This document shows positions 26,524-35,821 of a stretch of DNA of 64,000 bases, piece by piece. The notes beneath the pieces are model-generated. The model was given only the letters and a program-made list of their open reading frames with translations, did no database searches and was not told the origin of the DNA. The stretch is from the NCBI RefSeq assembly GCF_000711235.1, contig NZ_JOMI01000003.1, positions 310,001 through 374,000 of the forward strand, in the 5' to 3' direction. Source of the stretch: Prevotella sp. 10(H) (lineage in GTDB: Bacteria; Bacteroidota; Bacteroidia; Bacteroidales; Dysgonomonadaceae). Each line of letters begins with the position of its first letter. Positions within the stretch are counted from its first letter, which is position 1. A program made the position numbers and the translations under genes.

Positions 26524-27231
26524 ATGCCCTATCGCCGTTTACCTAACACAGATAATGCGCGGATAAAAGCATTAAGAACCGCAATAGAGAAACATAATTC
26601 TCTCTTCGGGCGGGATGTTATATCCTTAGATGTACGCAAACTGGAGCATATGCTCCGCACTTTCGAAAATGCACAACAACGTTATCGCGAGAGTCTCGAA
26701 AAACAGGCTTCTTCAAACAAGAAATTTCAAAAACTGATAAAGAACGCAAGACTCTACATTTCGCATTTTATACAGGTACTCAACTTTTGTGTGATCCGTA
26801 ATGAAATTAAGAAGGAACAGAAACAGCTTTACAGTATCGACCCTGATAATTTTACAGTACCCGATCTCACAAGCAACGATGCTTTGCTATACTGGGGCGA
26901 TAATATCGTAAAAGGGGAGCAGGCTAGACTTTTGCAAGGTGGAACACCTGTTTATAATCCGACTATTGCGAGGGTAAATGTGGCTTTTTCTCAATTTAAG
27001 GATGCATATTTTAATCAGAAAACATATCAGAATACAACTTCCCGACAATTGGAGATATTGAGCCAGCAAAGAGAAGACATAGATAATGTACTGTCCACAT
27101 TGTGGAATCAGATAGAAGCCGCTTTTGCCAATCTTCCGGCTAATGAAAGGCTTGAAAGATGCAAGGAATACGGCGTAGTATACTATCTGCGGAAAGAAGA
27201 AAAGGAGAAAACTGAAAGTGAGAATAATTGA
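26524..27231 (+). CDS. Conserved hypothetical protein, helical
   Basis: A 235-residue cytoplasmic protein without signal peptide. Largely helical, with long charged helices (residues 30-75 and 190-235) and a central segment rich in Asn, Phe and Tyr. I recognise no named domain. Its end overlaps the GTG start of tatD by 14 bp, so the pair is translationally coupled. The coupling to polyprenyl synthase and TatD suggests a housekeeping role, but no function is proposed. Confidence 0.78.
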   Translation: MPYRRLPNTDNARIKALRTAIEKHNSLFGRDVISLDVRKLEHMLRTFENAQQRYRESLEKQASSNKKFQKLIKNARLYISHFIQVLNFCVIRNEIKKEQKQLYSIDPDNFTVPDLTSNDALLYWGDNIVKGEQARLLQGGTPVYNPTIARVNVAFSQFKDAYFNQKTYQNTTSRQLEILSQQREDIDNVLSTLWNQIEAAFANLPANERLERCKEYGVVYYLRKEEKEKTESENN

Positions 27232-27997
27232 TACCCATTCACATATCTATTCCGAAGAATTTGATAATGACATCGATGATGTTATTGAAAGGTCGAAACA
27301 AGCCGGAGTAGAAAAAATATTATTACCGAATATCGATGTAGAATCGCTCGGTCGTCTGCATGCTATTTCCGACCAATATAAAGGATACTGTATTCCTATG
27401 ATGGGTTTGCATCCTACAAGTGTGGGGGAGGACTGGAAAGAACAATTGGATTTAATAAAACAGCAATTTTCAGAACGATCATATATTGCTGTAGGTGAAA
27501 TAGGACTCGATCTTTATTGGGATAAGACGTACGAGAAAGAGCAAAGACTGATTTTCGAAGAACAACTTTGTTGGAGTATTGAATATAATCTACCTGTAGC
27601 TATTCATTCGCGGGATGCAATATTTCAGTGCATTGAATGTATCCGGAATGTGGGCGCTGATCGTTTGAGAGGGGTATTTCACAGTTTTGGCGGAAGCGAA
27701 GAAGAATTGGAGAAAATATTATCTTTAGGTAATTTTCTGTTGGGGATAAACGGAGTTGTTACCTTTAAGAATTCTACTTTATCTACAATACTGAGAAAAA
27801 CAGATTTAAATCATATTATTATTGAGACCGATGCCCCTTATCTGGCACCTGTTCCGTACAGAGGCAAGCGGAACGAATCGTCTTATACGGTAAAAGTAGT
27901 TGAAAAATTAGCCGAGATATATGAAACGACACTGGAAGAAGTGGGACAAATAACAACACAGAATGCGGCTGAGTTATTCAGTTTGCAAAATATATAA
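27218..27997 (+). CDS. tatD: TatD family metal-dependent nuclease
   Basis: TIM-barrel metallohydrolase of the TatD group; homologues have 3'-5' exonuclease activity on DNA or RNA. 259 residues, starting at GTG. Metal ligands are visible: H7 and H9 in IDTHSHIY, Glu in VGEIGLDLYW (about 93), His in AIHSRDA (about 129), His in FHSFGG (about 153), and Asp in IETDAPYLAP (about 205). Overlaps the preceding gene by 14 bp and precedes the acyltransferase by 12 bp. Confidence 0.93.
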   Translation: MRIIDTHSHIYSEEFDNDIDDVIERSKQAGVEKILLPNIDVESLGRLHAISDQYKGYCIPMMGLHPTSVGEDWKEQLDLIKQQFSERSYIAVGEIGLDLYWDKTYEKEQRLIFEEQLCWSIEYNLPVAIHSRDAIFQCIECIRNVGADRLRGVFHSFGGSEEELEKILSLGNFLLGINGVVTFKNSTLSTILRKTDLNHIIIETDAPYLAPVPYRGKRNESSYTVKVVEKLAEIYETTLEEVGQITTQNAAELFSLQNI

Positions 27998-28009
27998 TTT
28001 TACCTCATT

Positions 28010-29155
28010 TTGAAGAATGAATCTGATCAAGTGAAGAAGCTGGGATACATAGATAGTCTCAGAGGATTTGCAGTATTGGCTGTGCTTATGGTGCATTGTG
28101 CCGATTACGGTACGAATAATTATCCTGATATTATCGAATCTATAACGGGCAACGGTGGTCGTGGCGTCCAGCTGTTTTTTATTGTGAGTGCGTTTACATT
28201 ATTTTTGTCGTTGCATCACAGATCGAAGAAGGAAAATAATGTATATTCCAATTTCTTCATACGCCGGTTTTTTCGGATCGCTCCCATGTTTTATCTCGCC
28301 ATAATATACAATGTGGTAGAAAGGCTTTTTATGGGATACGTGTTAATTGGCTATTATCCCGATGTCACGCCGTGGTCGGTTATATCAAGTGTCTTTTTTC
28401 TGCATGGATTAAGTCCATACTGGATAAATAATGTAGTTCCCGGAGGATGGACAATTACAAATGAAATGATGTTTTATTGTATGATTCCTTTTTTATTCAA
28501 AAAAATAAAGAACCTTAATCATGCAGCTATTGCATTTATTATTGCTGTTTTTATACAACATTGCTTCATCTTTTTAGTGAAACAAGTTCCTTTTGCAGAA
28601 CCTCATTTTATGAAAGGATTTTTATTTTTCTTTTTACCTAATCATCTTCCTGTTTTTGCATGCGGTATTTTTCTGTACTTCCTTGTTTATACTCCAAAAG
28701 AGCAATGGAAAATAAATCCGCTTATCTTATTGTTTTTCCCCTTATCGTTTCTTTTGCAGTTAGCGACCGGGCGTGAATTATATTCCCAACATGTGCTGTT
28801 CTCGTTCGCTTTTGTCGCATTTGCATATGTTTTGTCCATAAAGGAATTTAAGATATTTGTAAATCCGGTAAGCAGATTTCTTGGAAAAATCAGCTATAGC
28901 ATGTATTTAGTACATTTCGCAGTTCTTCATTTACTATTTAAATTCGATTTTCTCGACTATGTGTCTACTGGTACGGTAATAGAAAGTTTGCTCAATCTCG
29001 GAATCAGATATTCAATAGTTATATTACTTACTGTTATTATCTCTTATATAACATACCGGTTGATAGAGAAACCTTTCCAGCAATTAGGTAAAAGAATCAT
29101 AAAGAAACGTGAGACAAAAACGGGAATGAAAGAAGCGAATTTAAATTCTATCTGA
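28010..29155 (+). CDS. Acyltransferase family 3 (OafA-like)
   Basis: Integral membrane O-acyltransferase, probably acetylating a surface polysaccharide or lipid. 381 residues with about ten hydrophobic helices. The family hallmark YIDSLRGFAVLAVLMVH opens the protein (positions 13-29), and the RxFR-like motif FIRRFFRIAPMF is near 83-94. It starts with TTG at 28010; no ATG lies upstream in frame. Same strand as tatD with 12 bp between. The acceptor is unknown. Confidence 0.87.
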   Translation: MKNESDQVKKLGYIDSLRGFAVLAVLMVHCADYGTNNYPDIIESITGNGGRGVQLFFIVSAFTLFLSLHHRSKKENNVYSNFFIRRFFRIAPMFYLAIIYNVVERLFMGYVLIGYYPDVTPWSVISSVFFLHGLSPYWINNVVPGGWTITNEMMFYCMIPFLFKKIKNLNHAAIAFIIAVFIQHCFIFLVKQVPFAEPHFMKGFLFFFLPNHLPVFACGIFLYFLVYTPKEQWKINPLILLFFPLSFLLQLATGRELYSQHVLFSFAFVAFAYVLSIKEFKIFVNPVSRFLGKISYSMYLVHFAVLHLLFKFDFLDYVSTGTVIESLLNLGIRYSIVILLTVIISYITYRLIEKPFQQLGKRIIKKRETKTGMKEANLNSI

Positions 29156-29175
29156 TATAATACTATTTCCGATCT

Positions 29176-29206
29176 TTTGCCAATTCCGAAATATCCCTTA
29201 TCTTTG
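29176..29206 (+). promoter_or_regulatory. Promoter of tRNA-Ser
   Basis: TTTG (29176-29179), 19-base spacer, TATCTTTG (29199-29206): perfect consensus, 24 bp before the mature tRNA. Confidence 0.8.
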
Positions 29207-29230
29207 CACACGCTACAACCAAAGGACAAT

Positions 29231-29318
29231 GGAGAGGTGCTCGAGTGGTTGAAGAGGCACGCCTGGAAAGCGTGTATACCCCTAAAGGGTATCGAGAGTT
29301 CGAATCTCTTCCTCTCCG
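29231..29318 (+). tRNA. tRNA-Ser (GGA)
   Basis: Acceptor stem GGAGAGG/CCTCTCC, D arm, anticodon stem CACGC/GCGTG with loop CTGGAAA (anticodon GGA), long variable arm of class II (TACCCC..GGGTA), and T arm with TTCGAAT. The 3' CCA is not encoded. Confidence 0.97.
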
Positions 29319-29353
29319 CAATTATTACTGATAATCAGTAGTTTATAAAATTT

Positions 29354-29400
29354 ACACCCAGTTTTACATCCTAAAATGTAGAACTGGGTGTTTCTCTTTT
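29354..29400 (+). terminator. Terminator of tRNA-Ser
   Basis: ACACCCAGTT pairs with AACTGGGTGT, with an inner ACAT/ATGT stem across a two-base bulge on each side, followed by TTCTCTTTTAT. Confidence 0.85.
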
Positions 29401-29473
29401 ATATTATTAGATAATAATTTTCGACTATTGGTTCTAGGCTTAATCAATCTGTATGTGATGCGATTGAAATCTA

Positions 29474-31801
29474 TCATTTTTTTATCATACGAGCAAAAAA
29501 GATACCTCCTGCTTTGTTACCCGAATTAGCTTTCAGTTTCACTGTAATCTTAGTTTTATCCTTAGTCAAGTGGTGAGGTACTGCATACTCACGATCAAAA
29601 AACTCATTTGGGATATGCGCTGTCAGTTCTTCTGATGCAATTACTTCGTCGTCTACCAATATATCAAATTTACGTCCACCGCCATCGCTACCCCAATAGG
29701 TAAGAATCAAACCGGCAGGAACTTTCGGGTCTACTGTCATCTCAAACGAAAAATATCCGTCGTTAGAGTCGCACCACTTTCTGCCAAGTGCACCTTCACC
29801 TTTACTTACATTGATGCCCTGGAAGTTATGATCTACTTCCTGCTGTTGTTCATTCGGACGGAAATAATCAAGAGTAAGTCGTTCCAACTCCTTCAGACGT
29901 TCTTCTTCTTTCTCAAATTCTTCTTTTACGGCGTCCCATTCTTTAGGAGAAAACGTATCAAAATAAATCGCATAATTTCCATCGTGCTTCTTATAGAAAG
30001 GTATCATATTCAAATTGATCGGAAATCCCGTTTCGCTTCTGAATGCAGTTCTACTACTATTAGTAGGCTTGATCCAAGTACTGATATTCTTATCTTTTTC
30101 CAAGAAAACAACTGTCCTTGCATCCGGTTGTGTTTCCCCTGCCAATACAATAGGACCGTTCATATAAGCTGCCTTATGATCGTCGCCCAATAGCATTTCT
30201 TTACGAAGTGTTTTTATCATTTCCACCTCTATTCTATCTCCATTTTTCCATGTACGTTTGATTGATACATACGAGCCGGGAGTTGTTTTCAATGTCTGAA
30301 CTTTGCCGTTTACCTTCACTTTAAAACCTGCAGTAGACCATTCGGGATAACGAACATGAAATGTCAGTTCTTTTTTAGTATCGGTATTGATGATTATCTC
30401 TGATTTATCCGTATCTGGGAAACTTGTCTGTTGAGTAATAGTCATACCCTTTCTGTCCCAATTCAAAACGGAAGGGATGAAAAGGTTGACCCAAAGTTCA
30501 TTTTCATTTTCAGAGTAAATGCTTTCTGCATATTTTACATGATTCTCAAATCCTGTTCCTACACAACACCAAAAACTGTTGTCCTTATTAGAATAACGTT
30601 TGGTAGAATTGTATGCCAATGGCAGATAGTATACCACCATACCCGTTTTAGGATTTTGTGATGCCAAAATATGGTTGTACAACGCTCTTTCATAATAATC
30701 CATATATTTAGCATCTGGTTGCCATGCAAAAAGGTGACGGGTCAGTTTCAACATATTGTATGTGTTGCACGTTTCGGTAGAGGTGTTCGACAAGGTTAGT
30801 TTTCCAGATTCACCGAAATGTTCGTGATCGCTGTTACCCCCTATACAGTATGATCGATTTTTGGTAATGATCTCCCAAAAATATGTAGCTATGTTTCTGT
30901 TTTTCTCCTCGCCAAGCAACTCGTAGGCACGCGCCTCACCGGTTATTTTAGGTATCTGCGTATTGGCGTGAAGTCCTGCCAACTGGTCTTTTTGCTGTGA
31001 TAAAGGATCAAGCACCGCTTTATGATAGAATTTACGAGCCAGTTCCAAGTGTTTCGGATCGCCTGTAATGGCATATACATTGTATAGTGCATCATTCATA
31101 CCGCCCGTTTCGCAATGCAACATTTGCTGCCATTGTTCATCAGTCAGAGGTTCAAACTTTTTACAGGCCCAATTCGTTTGATTTATCACAATGTCCTTAG
31201 CCGTCTCGTTACCAGTATACAGGTAAATGTCAGTTAGTCCTGCCCATAGTTTATGCAGGTTGTACCATGGCACCCATATAGTGTTCAACCAACCGGTTCC
31301 ATCTATATGTATCTTTCCTGCCAGTACATCATCCCAAAGCTGGTCGCTGCCGGGTATAGCATCTACATAGCCTCCGCGTGCATCCTGACATTTTTTTAAT
31401 TCTGCTATACAATACTCTATCTTCTCTAATACTTTAGTGTCGCCCGTAGCACCGTAAAGCATAGACATGGCAGACAAATAGTGACCGAAACAAAAACCGC
31501 TCTGTGAAGTATTTTCCCAACCGCCGTAAATAGGAGCTTTGGGTTCGAAGCCTGCATTCTCGTGAAAACGGTGTAGAAATCGATCCGGCTCTAAAGACAT
31601 CAGCCAGTTTTTATCGGCTTCCATCGCCATCTTAAACGGACTTTCCAGTAAACGAATTTGTTTTAAAGACACAGGATACGCCTTTATTTCTATTCTTGGC
31701 GTTACGCTCAAGCGTGTTTCATTGATAAGCGGAACGTAGCTTTGAGCTTTAATGCCCGACATTAAAAGTACGCAAAATAGAAGTAATGTAGTTTTTTTCA
31801 T
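29474..31801 (-). CDS. GH127 beta-L-arabinofuranosidase
   Basis: Secreted exo-enzyme that removes terminal beta-L-arabinofuranose. 775 residues: signal peptide to about 20 (GIKAQ), an (alpha/alpha)6 barrel to about 430, beta-sandwich domains, and a C-terminal part ending in ARMIKK. The unusual Zn-Cys catalytic site is complete: E343 and C345 in STETCNTY and C412-C413 in FWCCVGTG, matching E338/C340/C417/C418 known from the Bifidobacterium enzyme. I use the ATG at 31801; the longer frame would cover the promoter. Not in an operon with the GH43 gene. Confidence 0.93.
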   Translation of the reverse strand: MKKTTLLLFCVLLMSGIKAQSYVPLINETRLSVTPRIEIKAYPVSLKQIRLLESPFKMAMEADKNWLMSLEPDRFLHRFHENAGFEPKAPIYGGWENTSQSGFCFGHYLSAMSMLYGATGDTKVLEKIEYCIAELKKCQDARGGYVDAIPGSDQLWDDVLAGKIHIDGTGWLNTIWVPWYNLHKLWAGLTDIYLYTGNETAKDIVINQTNWACKKFEPLTDEQWQQMLHCETGGMNDALYNVYAITGDPKHLELARKFYHKAVLDPLSQQKDQLAGLHANTQIPKITGEARAYELLGEEKNRNIATYFWEIITKNRSYCIGGNSDHEHFGESGKLTLSNTSTETCNTYNMLKLTRHLFAWQPDAKYMDYYERALYNHILASQNPKTGMVVYYLPLAYNSTKRYSNKDNSFWCCVGTGFENHVKYAESIYSENENELWVNLFIPSVLNWDRKGMTITQQTSFPDTDKSEIIINTDTKKELTFHVRYPEWSTAGFKVKVNGKVQTLKTTPGSYVSIKRTWKNGDRIEVEMIKTLRKEMLLGDDHKAAYMNGPIVLAGETQPDARTVVFLEKDKNISTWIKPTNSSRTAFRSETGFPINLNMIPFYKKHDGNYAIYFDTFSPKEWDAVKEEFEKEEERLKELERLTLDYFRPNEQQQEVDHNFQGINVSKGEGALGRKWCDSNDGYFSFEMTVDPKVPAGLILTYWGSDGGGRKFDILVDDEVIASEELTAHIPNEFFDREYAVPHHLTKDKTKITVKLKANSGNKAGGIFFARMIKK

Positions 31802-32143
31802 TATTAGATAATAAATGTATTCAGATTGCTTAAAAATATTAACAGTAAAAGTATTAAAATAATATCTTTTCCCAAAGAAATTTATTTTCTTCGACATTCA
31901 CTATTGTCATCCAAGCCAATATAATGTCTCCAAAGAGTTTTCCATCTCTAAAATTTTGAATTTATTAATCCTAATATATACTATTACAGAATACAATAAA
32001 ATGTTAACAATACATCTCCCAGGCATCAGAATACATGTTCTTATGTTAAAACCCTATATCACATGTTTATAGCGTTAAACTTTCAACTTTTGAGAGTGTT
32101 AATGAAAAGGAGGGAATCATGTAATTAATTAAAATTAAAAGTT
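31802..32143. other. Divergent intergenic region
   Basis: 342 bp between the GH127 gene and a rightward membrane protein gene. It holds the GH127 promoter. Towards the right gene there is AT-rich DNA with no clear consensus promoter, and nothing else recognised. Confidence 0.5.
31846..31876 (-). promoter_or_regulatory. Promoter of the GH127 gene
   Basis: Leftward TTTG (31876-31873), 19-base spacer, TACTTTTA (31853-31846), one mismatch from the consensus; 45 bp before the chosen start. Confidence 0.55.
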
Positions 32144-33178
32144 ATGGAAAGAACAAAATTTGTGGGGGTATGGGGCAGAGTATCCTGGGGGAGCGTTATT
32201 GCCGGAGTTATAACAGTAATTGCAATATCTATTCTTTTATCTATTTTAGGATCGAGTGTGGGTTTATTTATGTTCGACCCTACGTCGGGTGATCCTGTTT
32301 CAGGTATTGGTACTACTATGGGTATATGGACGGTAGTTTCGCTCTTGTTAAGTCTTGCAGCCGGTGGTTTTGTAGCGGGTAAATTGTCCGGATCGGATGG
32401 AATGATACACGGATTCTTGGTTTGGGCATCTACGCTGATTATAGGAATAATTTTCGTGGTGATGATCGCAGCCAGTGCTGTCAGATTAACTACAAATATA
32501 CTTGGTTCCGTAACATCTGCAGCGGGAAGCATACTTTCAGGCGCGGGTTCGATGGTAGGAAGCGGCGTATCGGGTTTGGCCGATGAGGTTCAGAATGTTT
32601 TCGGAGATATAGAATTCGATGCCGGAGATGAAAATACGAATGTCCGTCAGGATATCCGTACTGCATTACGTAAGAGTGGTGTAAAAGAGTTTCAACCTGA
32701 GTATCTGCAGAATCAGATGAAAGGTGTAAAAACCGACTTCGACCGTTCTGTAAAAAGACTGGCTACGCACCCTAATGATGCAGAAAGTATCATCAACAGC
32801 TTCCTCGACAAGGTGAAGAAAAGAGGCGAAACTTATGCTCAGAATATAAACAGGGACGATTTGAATAAGGCTATCGCTAATAATTCAAATTTATCTAAAG
32901 CTGAAGTAGACAAGGCTGTAGACGAATATATTGAGCTTATAGATAAAGCAAAAACACAAGGGCAGGAACAAATACAAAATCTCGAACAATCGATAGATCA
33001 GGCTAAAAGAGATTTAGAAGCATTCAAACAAAAAGCATTGGAGGAAGCCGATAAAGCAACAAATGCAGCAGCATGGTCGGGAATAATTTCATTTATATCT
33101 ATGCTGATAGGAGCAGTACTTTGTATCTATATGGGATTCTTCGGTACCCGTAAGACAAGACAGGGATACGAAGCTTAA
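32144..33178 (+). CDS. Membrane protein with glycine-rich helices and coiled coil
   Basis: A 344-residue inner-membrane protein. Three hydrophobic Gly-rich helices occupy about 15-42, 65-85 and 92-118, followed by small-residue repeats (GSILSGAGSMVGSGVSGLA), a charged helical region with a long coiled coil at about 265-305, and a fourth membrane helix at about 312-332. No enzyme motif. The topology puts the coiled coil in one compartment between membrane anchors, suggesting an envelope-organising or stress role; this is only a guess. Followed by a terminator. Confidence 0.8.
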   Translation: MERTKFVGVWGRVSWGSVIAGVITVIAISILLSILGSSVGLFMFDPTSGDPVSGIGTTMGIWTVVSLLLSLAAGGFVAGKLSGSDGMIHGFLVWASTLIIGIIFVVMIAASAVRLTTNILGSVTSAAGSILSGAGSMVGSGVSGLADEVQNVFGDIEFDAGDENTNVRQDIRTALRKSGVKEFQPEYLQNQMKGVKTDFDRSVKRLATHPNDAESIINSFLDKVKKRGETYAQNINRDDLNKAIANNSNLSKAEVDKAVDEYIELIDKAKTQGQEQIQNLEQSIDQAKRDLEAFKQKALEEADKATNAAAWSGIISFISMLIGAVLCIYMGFFGTRKTRQGYEA

Positions 33179-33212
33179 GAATTCTGTTATAAAATATACT
33201 ATACCAAAGAAG

Positions 33213-33247
33213 AAGCCACTGATATTTTTATCAGCGGCTTTCTTTTT
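33213..33247 (+). terminator. Terminator after the coiled-coil membrane gene
   Basis: AAGCCACTGAT pairs with ATCAGCGGCTT with one mismatch and a six-base loop, followed by TCTTTTT. Confidence 0.8.
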
Positions 33248-33285
33248 ATTACGATCGCAGCTGTAATTATTACTAAAAATCAATT

Positions 33286-33316
33286 TTTGATATTCGGTAA
33301 TAATTCCTCAAATTTG
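33286..33316 (+). promoter_or_regulatory. Promoter of the thermonuclease gene
   Basis: TTTG (33286-33289), 19-base spacer, CAAATTTG (33309-33316), one mismatch from TAnnTTTG; 19 bp before the start codon. Confidence 0.5.
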
Positions 33317-33335
33317 CACTCCGAAAAATAATACT

Positions 33336-33836
33336 ATGAAAAAGATAATATCCATAATAACTCTGATACTAAGTACCGCTACACTGATATACACGGGAGT
33401 GGATATTTTTGAAGATGATGAATATCTTACCGGAAAAGTAGTGAAGGTAGCAGATGGAGACACATTTACCTTACTCACTAACAGTAATGAAAAAATCCGT
33501 ATCCGCCTGTACGGAATAGATGCACCGGAAAACGGACAGGATTACGGCTCCAAATCACGACAATATCTGAATGATCTTTGCTATGGAAAACAGGTACGTG
33601 TGCAGAAAATAGACACCGATCATTACGGGCGTACATTGGGAGTAGTATTTGTAGACGGAATAAACGTGAACGAAGAACTTGTCCGGCAAGGTTTGGCTTG
33701 GTATTACAGGGAATATGCCGACGACCCCTTTCTCGAAGCATTGGAATTATCAGCACGTGATAAAAGAATAAATATATGGAGTATGAAAAACCCTGTACCA
33801 CCTCACGAATTCAGAAGAAATAAAAGAAAGAAGTAA
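33336..33836 (+). CDS. Thermonuclease family protein (SNase-like)
   Basis: Staphylococcal-nuclease-like phosphodiesterase for DNA or RNA, 166 residues with an N-terminal hydrophobic anchor or signal (about 3-22). Calcium and catalytic residues line up with the Staphylococcus enzyme: D40 (VADGDTF), R57 (RIRLYGI), D62 and E65 (IDAPEN), and R99 (HYGRTLG). It should act outside the cytoplasm. Single gene with its own promoter. Confidence 0.93.
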   Translation: MKKIISIITLILSTATLIYTGVDIFEDDEYLTGKVVKVADGDTFTLLTNSNEKIRIRLYGIDAPENGQDYGSKSRQYLNDLCYGKQVRVQKIDTDHYGRTLGVVFVDGINVNEELVRQGLAWYYREYADDPFLEALELSARDKRINIWSMKNPVPPHEFRRNKRKK

Positions 33837-34140
33837 TATCAGGATTTATAATCCTTTATACTCACATATCTGATTTCTATTGTGTATTATCTACAATGTG
33901 CCAAATTAATACAAATTATCCTCTCTTTAGCCTCTCTTATTCATTTTGCTTCTGATATTTTTGTATAAATGACTTTTATAATAAATGCCATAGTCATGAT
34001 CATATGAAATGGGAAAAGAAAAATCATAAATAAGAAAACAAAACCTATTCTTATTGTGGAGATTTATATATCAAACAACGGAGACAATTATTATTTCTTT
34101 TTTGATTAAAAAAATCAGAGGCATACAAATAACAAAGCTT
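33837..34140. other. Intergenic region before the lectin-like gene
   Basis: 304 bp, AT-rich. A TATTTTTG box at 33956-33963 fits the -7 consensus but lacks a -33 partner at the right distance. Nothing else supported. Confidence 0.45.
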
Positions 34141-35781
34141 ATGAAAAATCATATTTCAAACCAGTGGGCCATATCCCTCAGTCTATTGCTGACTATTTTA
34201 TTTTCCAGCACTTGTACGGGAATTAAGGCCCAATCTATTTACGGGAACTTTCCGGTTGAAGAAAGCTTCCTAAGCGGCTCAAAGCCAACTTTTGTAGACG
34301 TACCGGGAAATAACCCGAATGTCTTGTTCACTACCAGAGGAGTCCAATTAACAAAAAATATTCAATCTCAGTTTGGAGGTATTTTCATTAATAACCGCAG
34401 ATTAACTTCTAAAAACGGAGTACATATAGAATTCGATTATATGATGTACGGGCGTGGTTCAAGTGCCGGAGGTGATGGACTGTCGGTATTTTTGTTCGAT
34501 GCAAAAACAAAAAATCCTAATATTGGAGCTGAGGGGGCCGGAATCGGTTATGCATACAACTGGGCCACTTCATCAACAAGTTATCGTAGATTAGGATTGT
34601 CGGGCGCTTATGTAGGGATTGCTCTTGATTCATACGGGAATTACAAGGGATTAAGATATCAGGGTAATCCGCCCTCACAGGTACAGGGTATTCCTTTTGG
34701 GATTAGTATTGATGGAAAAATTGAAGCAACAGAGAATACCCGTGACAATATAACTATAAGGGGAGCTGCAGGTAAAGGATTTACTGCAAATAACGGTGCA
34801 AAAGTATTTACTATTCCCGATGGCTATGCCGGTTATCCTGTGCTGATAACACAGTCGACAAATACAAATAAAGGCTTTGTAATAACAGAACCCGGCGATT
34901 TATCCGGATATAATGATTCCCGATATGTTGCGAAAGCTTCTACAAAAAAGAAGAATAATTTCGCCATCAGTGGAGATACTCAATTTAATTCTCCAATGGA
35001 CAGAGGGTATAGACGTGCAATTATAGAACTATTTCCTGTACCGGAAGGTGATCCGGATGGCGGCTTTTATATAACAGTAGCCATAGAGCATGATACTAAA
35101 AGAGATACTATAATATATGACTATCATTATAAACAATCATTTCAGTATCAGGAAAATGCAGCTATACCATATCGTTACAATGAGGACATTCCTATATCTA
35201 CGCCACCTATAAAGACTTTAGATGCTCAGGTTCCCGACTCATTTAAGATTGGTTTTGCCGCTTCAACGGGCAGGGAAATTAATTATCATTATATAAAGAA
35301 TGTAAAGATATCTTTGCCGCGTGCAGCAGAGGCAAATCTGGACTCGGCACGTATCGATATGGGCGGGCTGGCGGTGATAAATCCGTTGGATAATGATATC
35401 GCTTATACCGGAACTATCAGTAGGAACCAGATTGGTAAAAAAGATTATATCGATGAGAAAGAATTCAGATTTGTAGATAATAGCGGTACTGTATACAAAC
35501 TGGGTTCGGGACAGACACAGATAGAGGTGATGACAGCCGACGGCAAGTGGGTGTATAATTATACAACTAAAGCAGTGACATTCAGGCCTAAGTCCGGATT
35601 TTTCGGTGCAGCCACAATCCGTTACAATATACGGGGAAGTAACACCAATGAGATGCCTTATGCCGACGATGCTTACCGCTCGTTGAACAGGGATATTATA
35701 GTGTATGTAAATGAAGGCCCGGCAAAACCTACTTCTATCGTAACCAACAAAATGGTGACTAACAGAGGTTCGAATAAATAA
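34141..35781 (+). CDS. Secreted L-type lectin-like protein with CshA-like domain
   Basis: A 546-residue exported protein, signal peptide to about 31 (GIKAQ). Residues about 35-400 resemble the legume (L-type) lectin sandwich, with EFDYMMYGRGSSAGGDGLSVFLFDA-type strands, GIGYAYNW and YVGIALDSYGNY. The final 110 residues resemble a CshA-type fibril repeat (WVYNYTTKAVTFRPKSGFFG, then ATIRYNI). It probably binds glycans on the cell surface. There is no T9SS or sortase tail; the protein stops soon after the single repeat (NRGSNK). Start is the ATG at 34141, since the 29-codon extension is not leader-like. Confidence 0.8.
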   Translation: MKNHISNQWAISLSLLLTILFSSTCTGIKAQSIYGNFPVEESFLSGSKPTFVDVPGNNPNVLFTTRGVQLTKNIQSQFGGIFINNRRLTSKNGVHIEFDYMMYGRGSSAGGDGLSVFLFDAKTKNPNIGAEGAGIGYAYNWATSSTSYRRLGLSGAYVGIALDSYGNYKGLRYQGNPPSQVQGIPFGISIDGKIEATENTRDNITIRGAAGKGFTANNGAKVFTIPDGYAGYPVLITQSTNTNKGFVITEPGDLSGYNDSRYVAKASTKKKNNFAISGDTQFNSPMDRGYRRAIIELFPVPEGDPDGGFYITVAIEHDTKRDTIIYDYHYKQSFQYQENAAIPYRYNEDIPISTPPIKTLDAQVPDSFKIGFAASTGREINYHYIKNVKISLPRAAEANLDSARIDMGGLAVINPLDNDIAYTGTISRNQIGKKDYIDEKEFRFVDNSGTVYKLGSGQTQIEVMTADGKWVYNYTTKAVTFRPKSGFFGAATIRYNIRGSNTNEMPYADDAYRSLNRDIIVYVNEGPAKPTSIVTNKMVTNRGSNK

Positions 35782-35787
35782 AAGAAA

Positions 35788-35811
35788 AGAGGGGCTATTA
35801 TTGACCCCTCT
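35788..35811. terminator. Bidirectional terminator
   Basis: AGAGGGG pairs with CCCCTCT around a ten-base loop, between convergent genes; the leftward side runs into TTTTCTTTTATTT. Confidence 0.8.
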
Positions 35812-35821
35812 CATTTTATCC

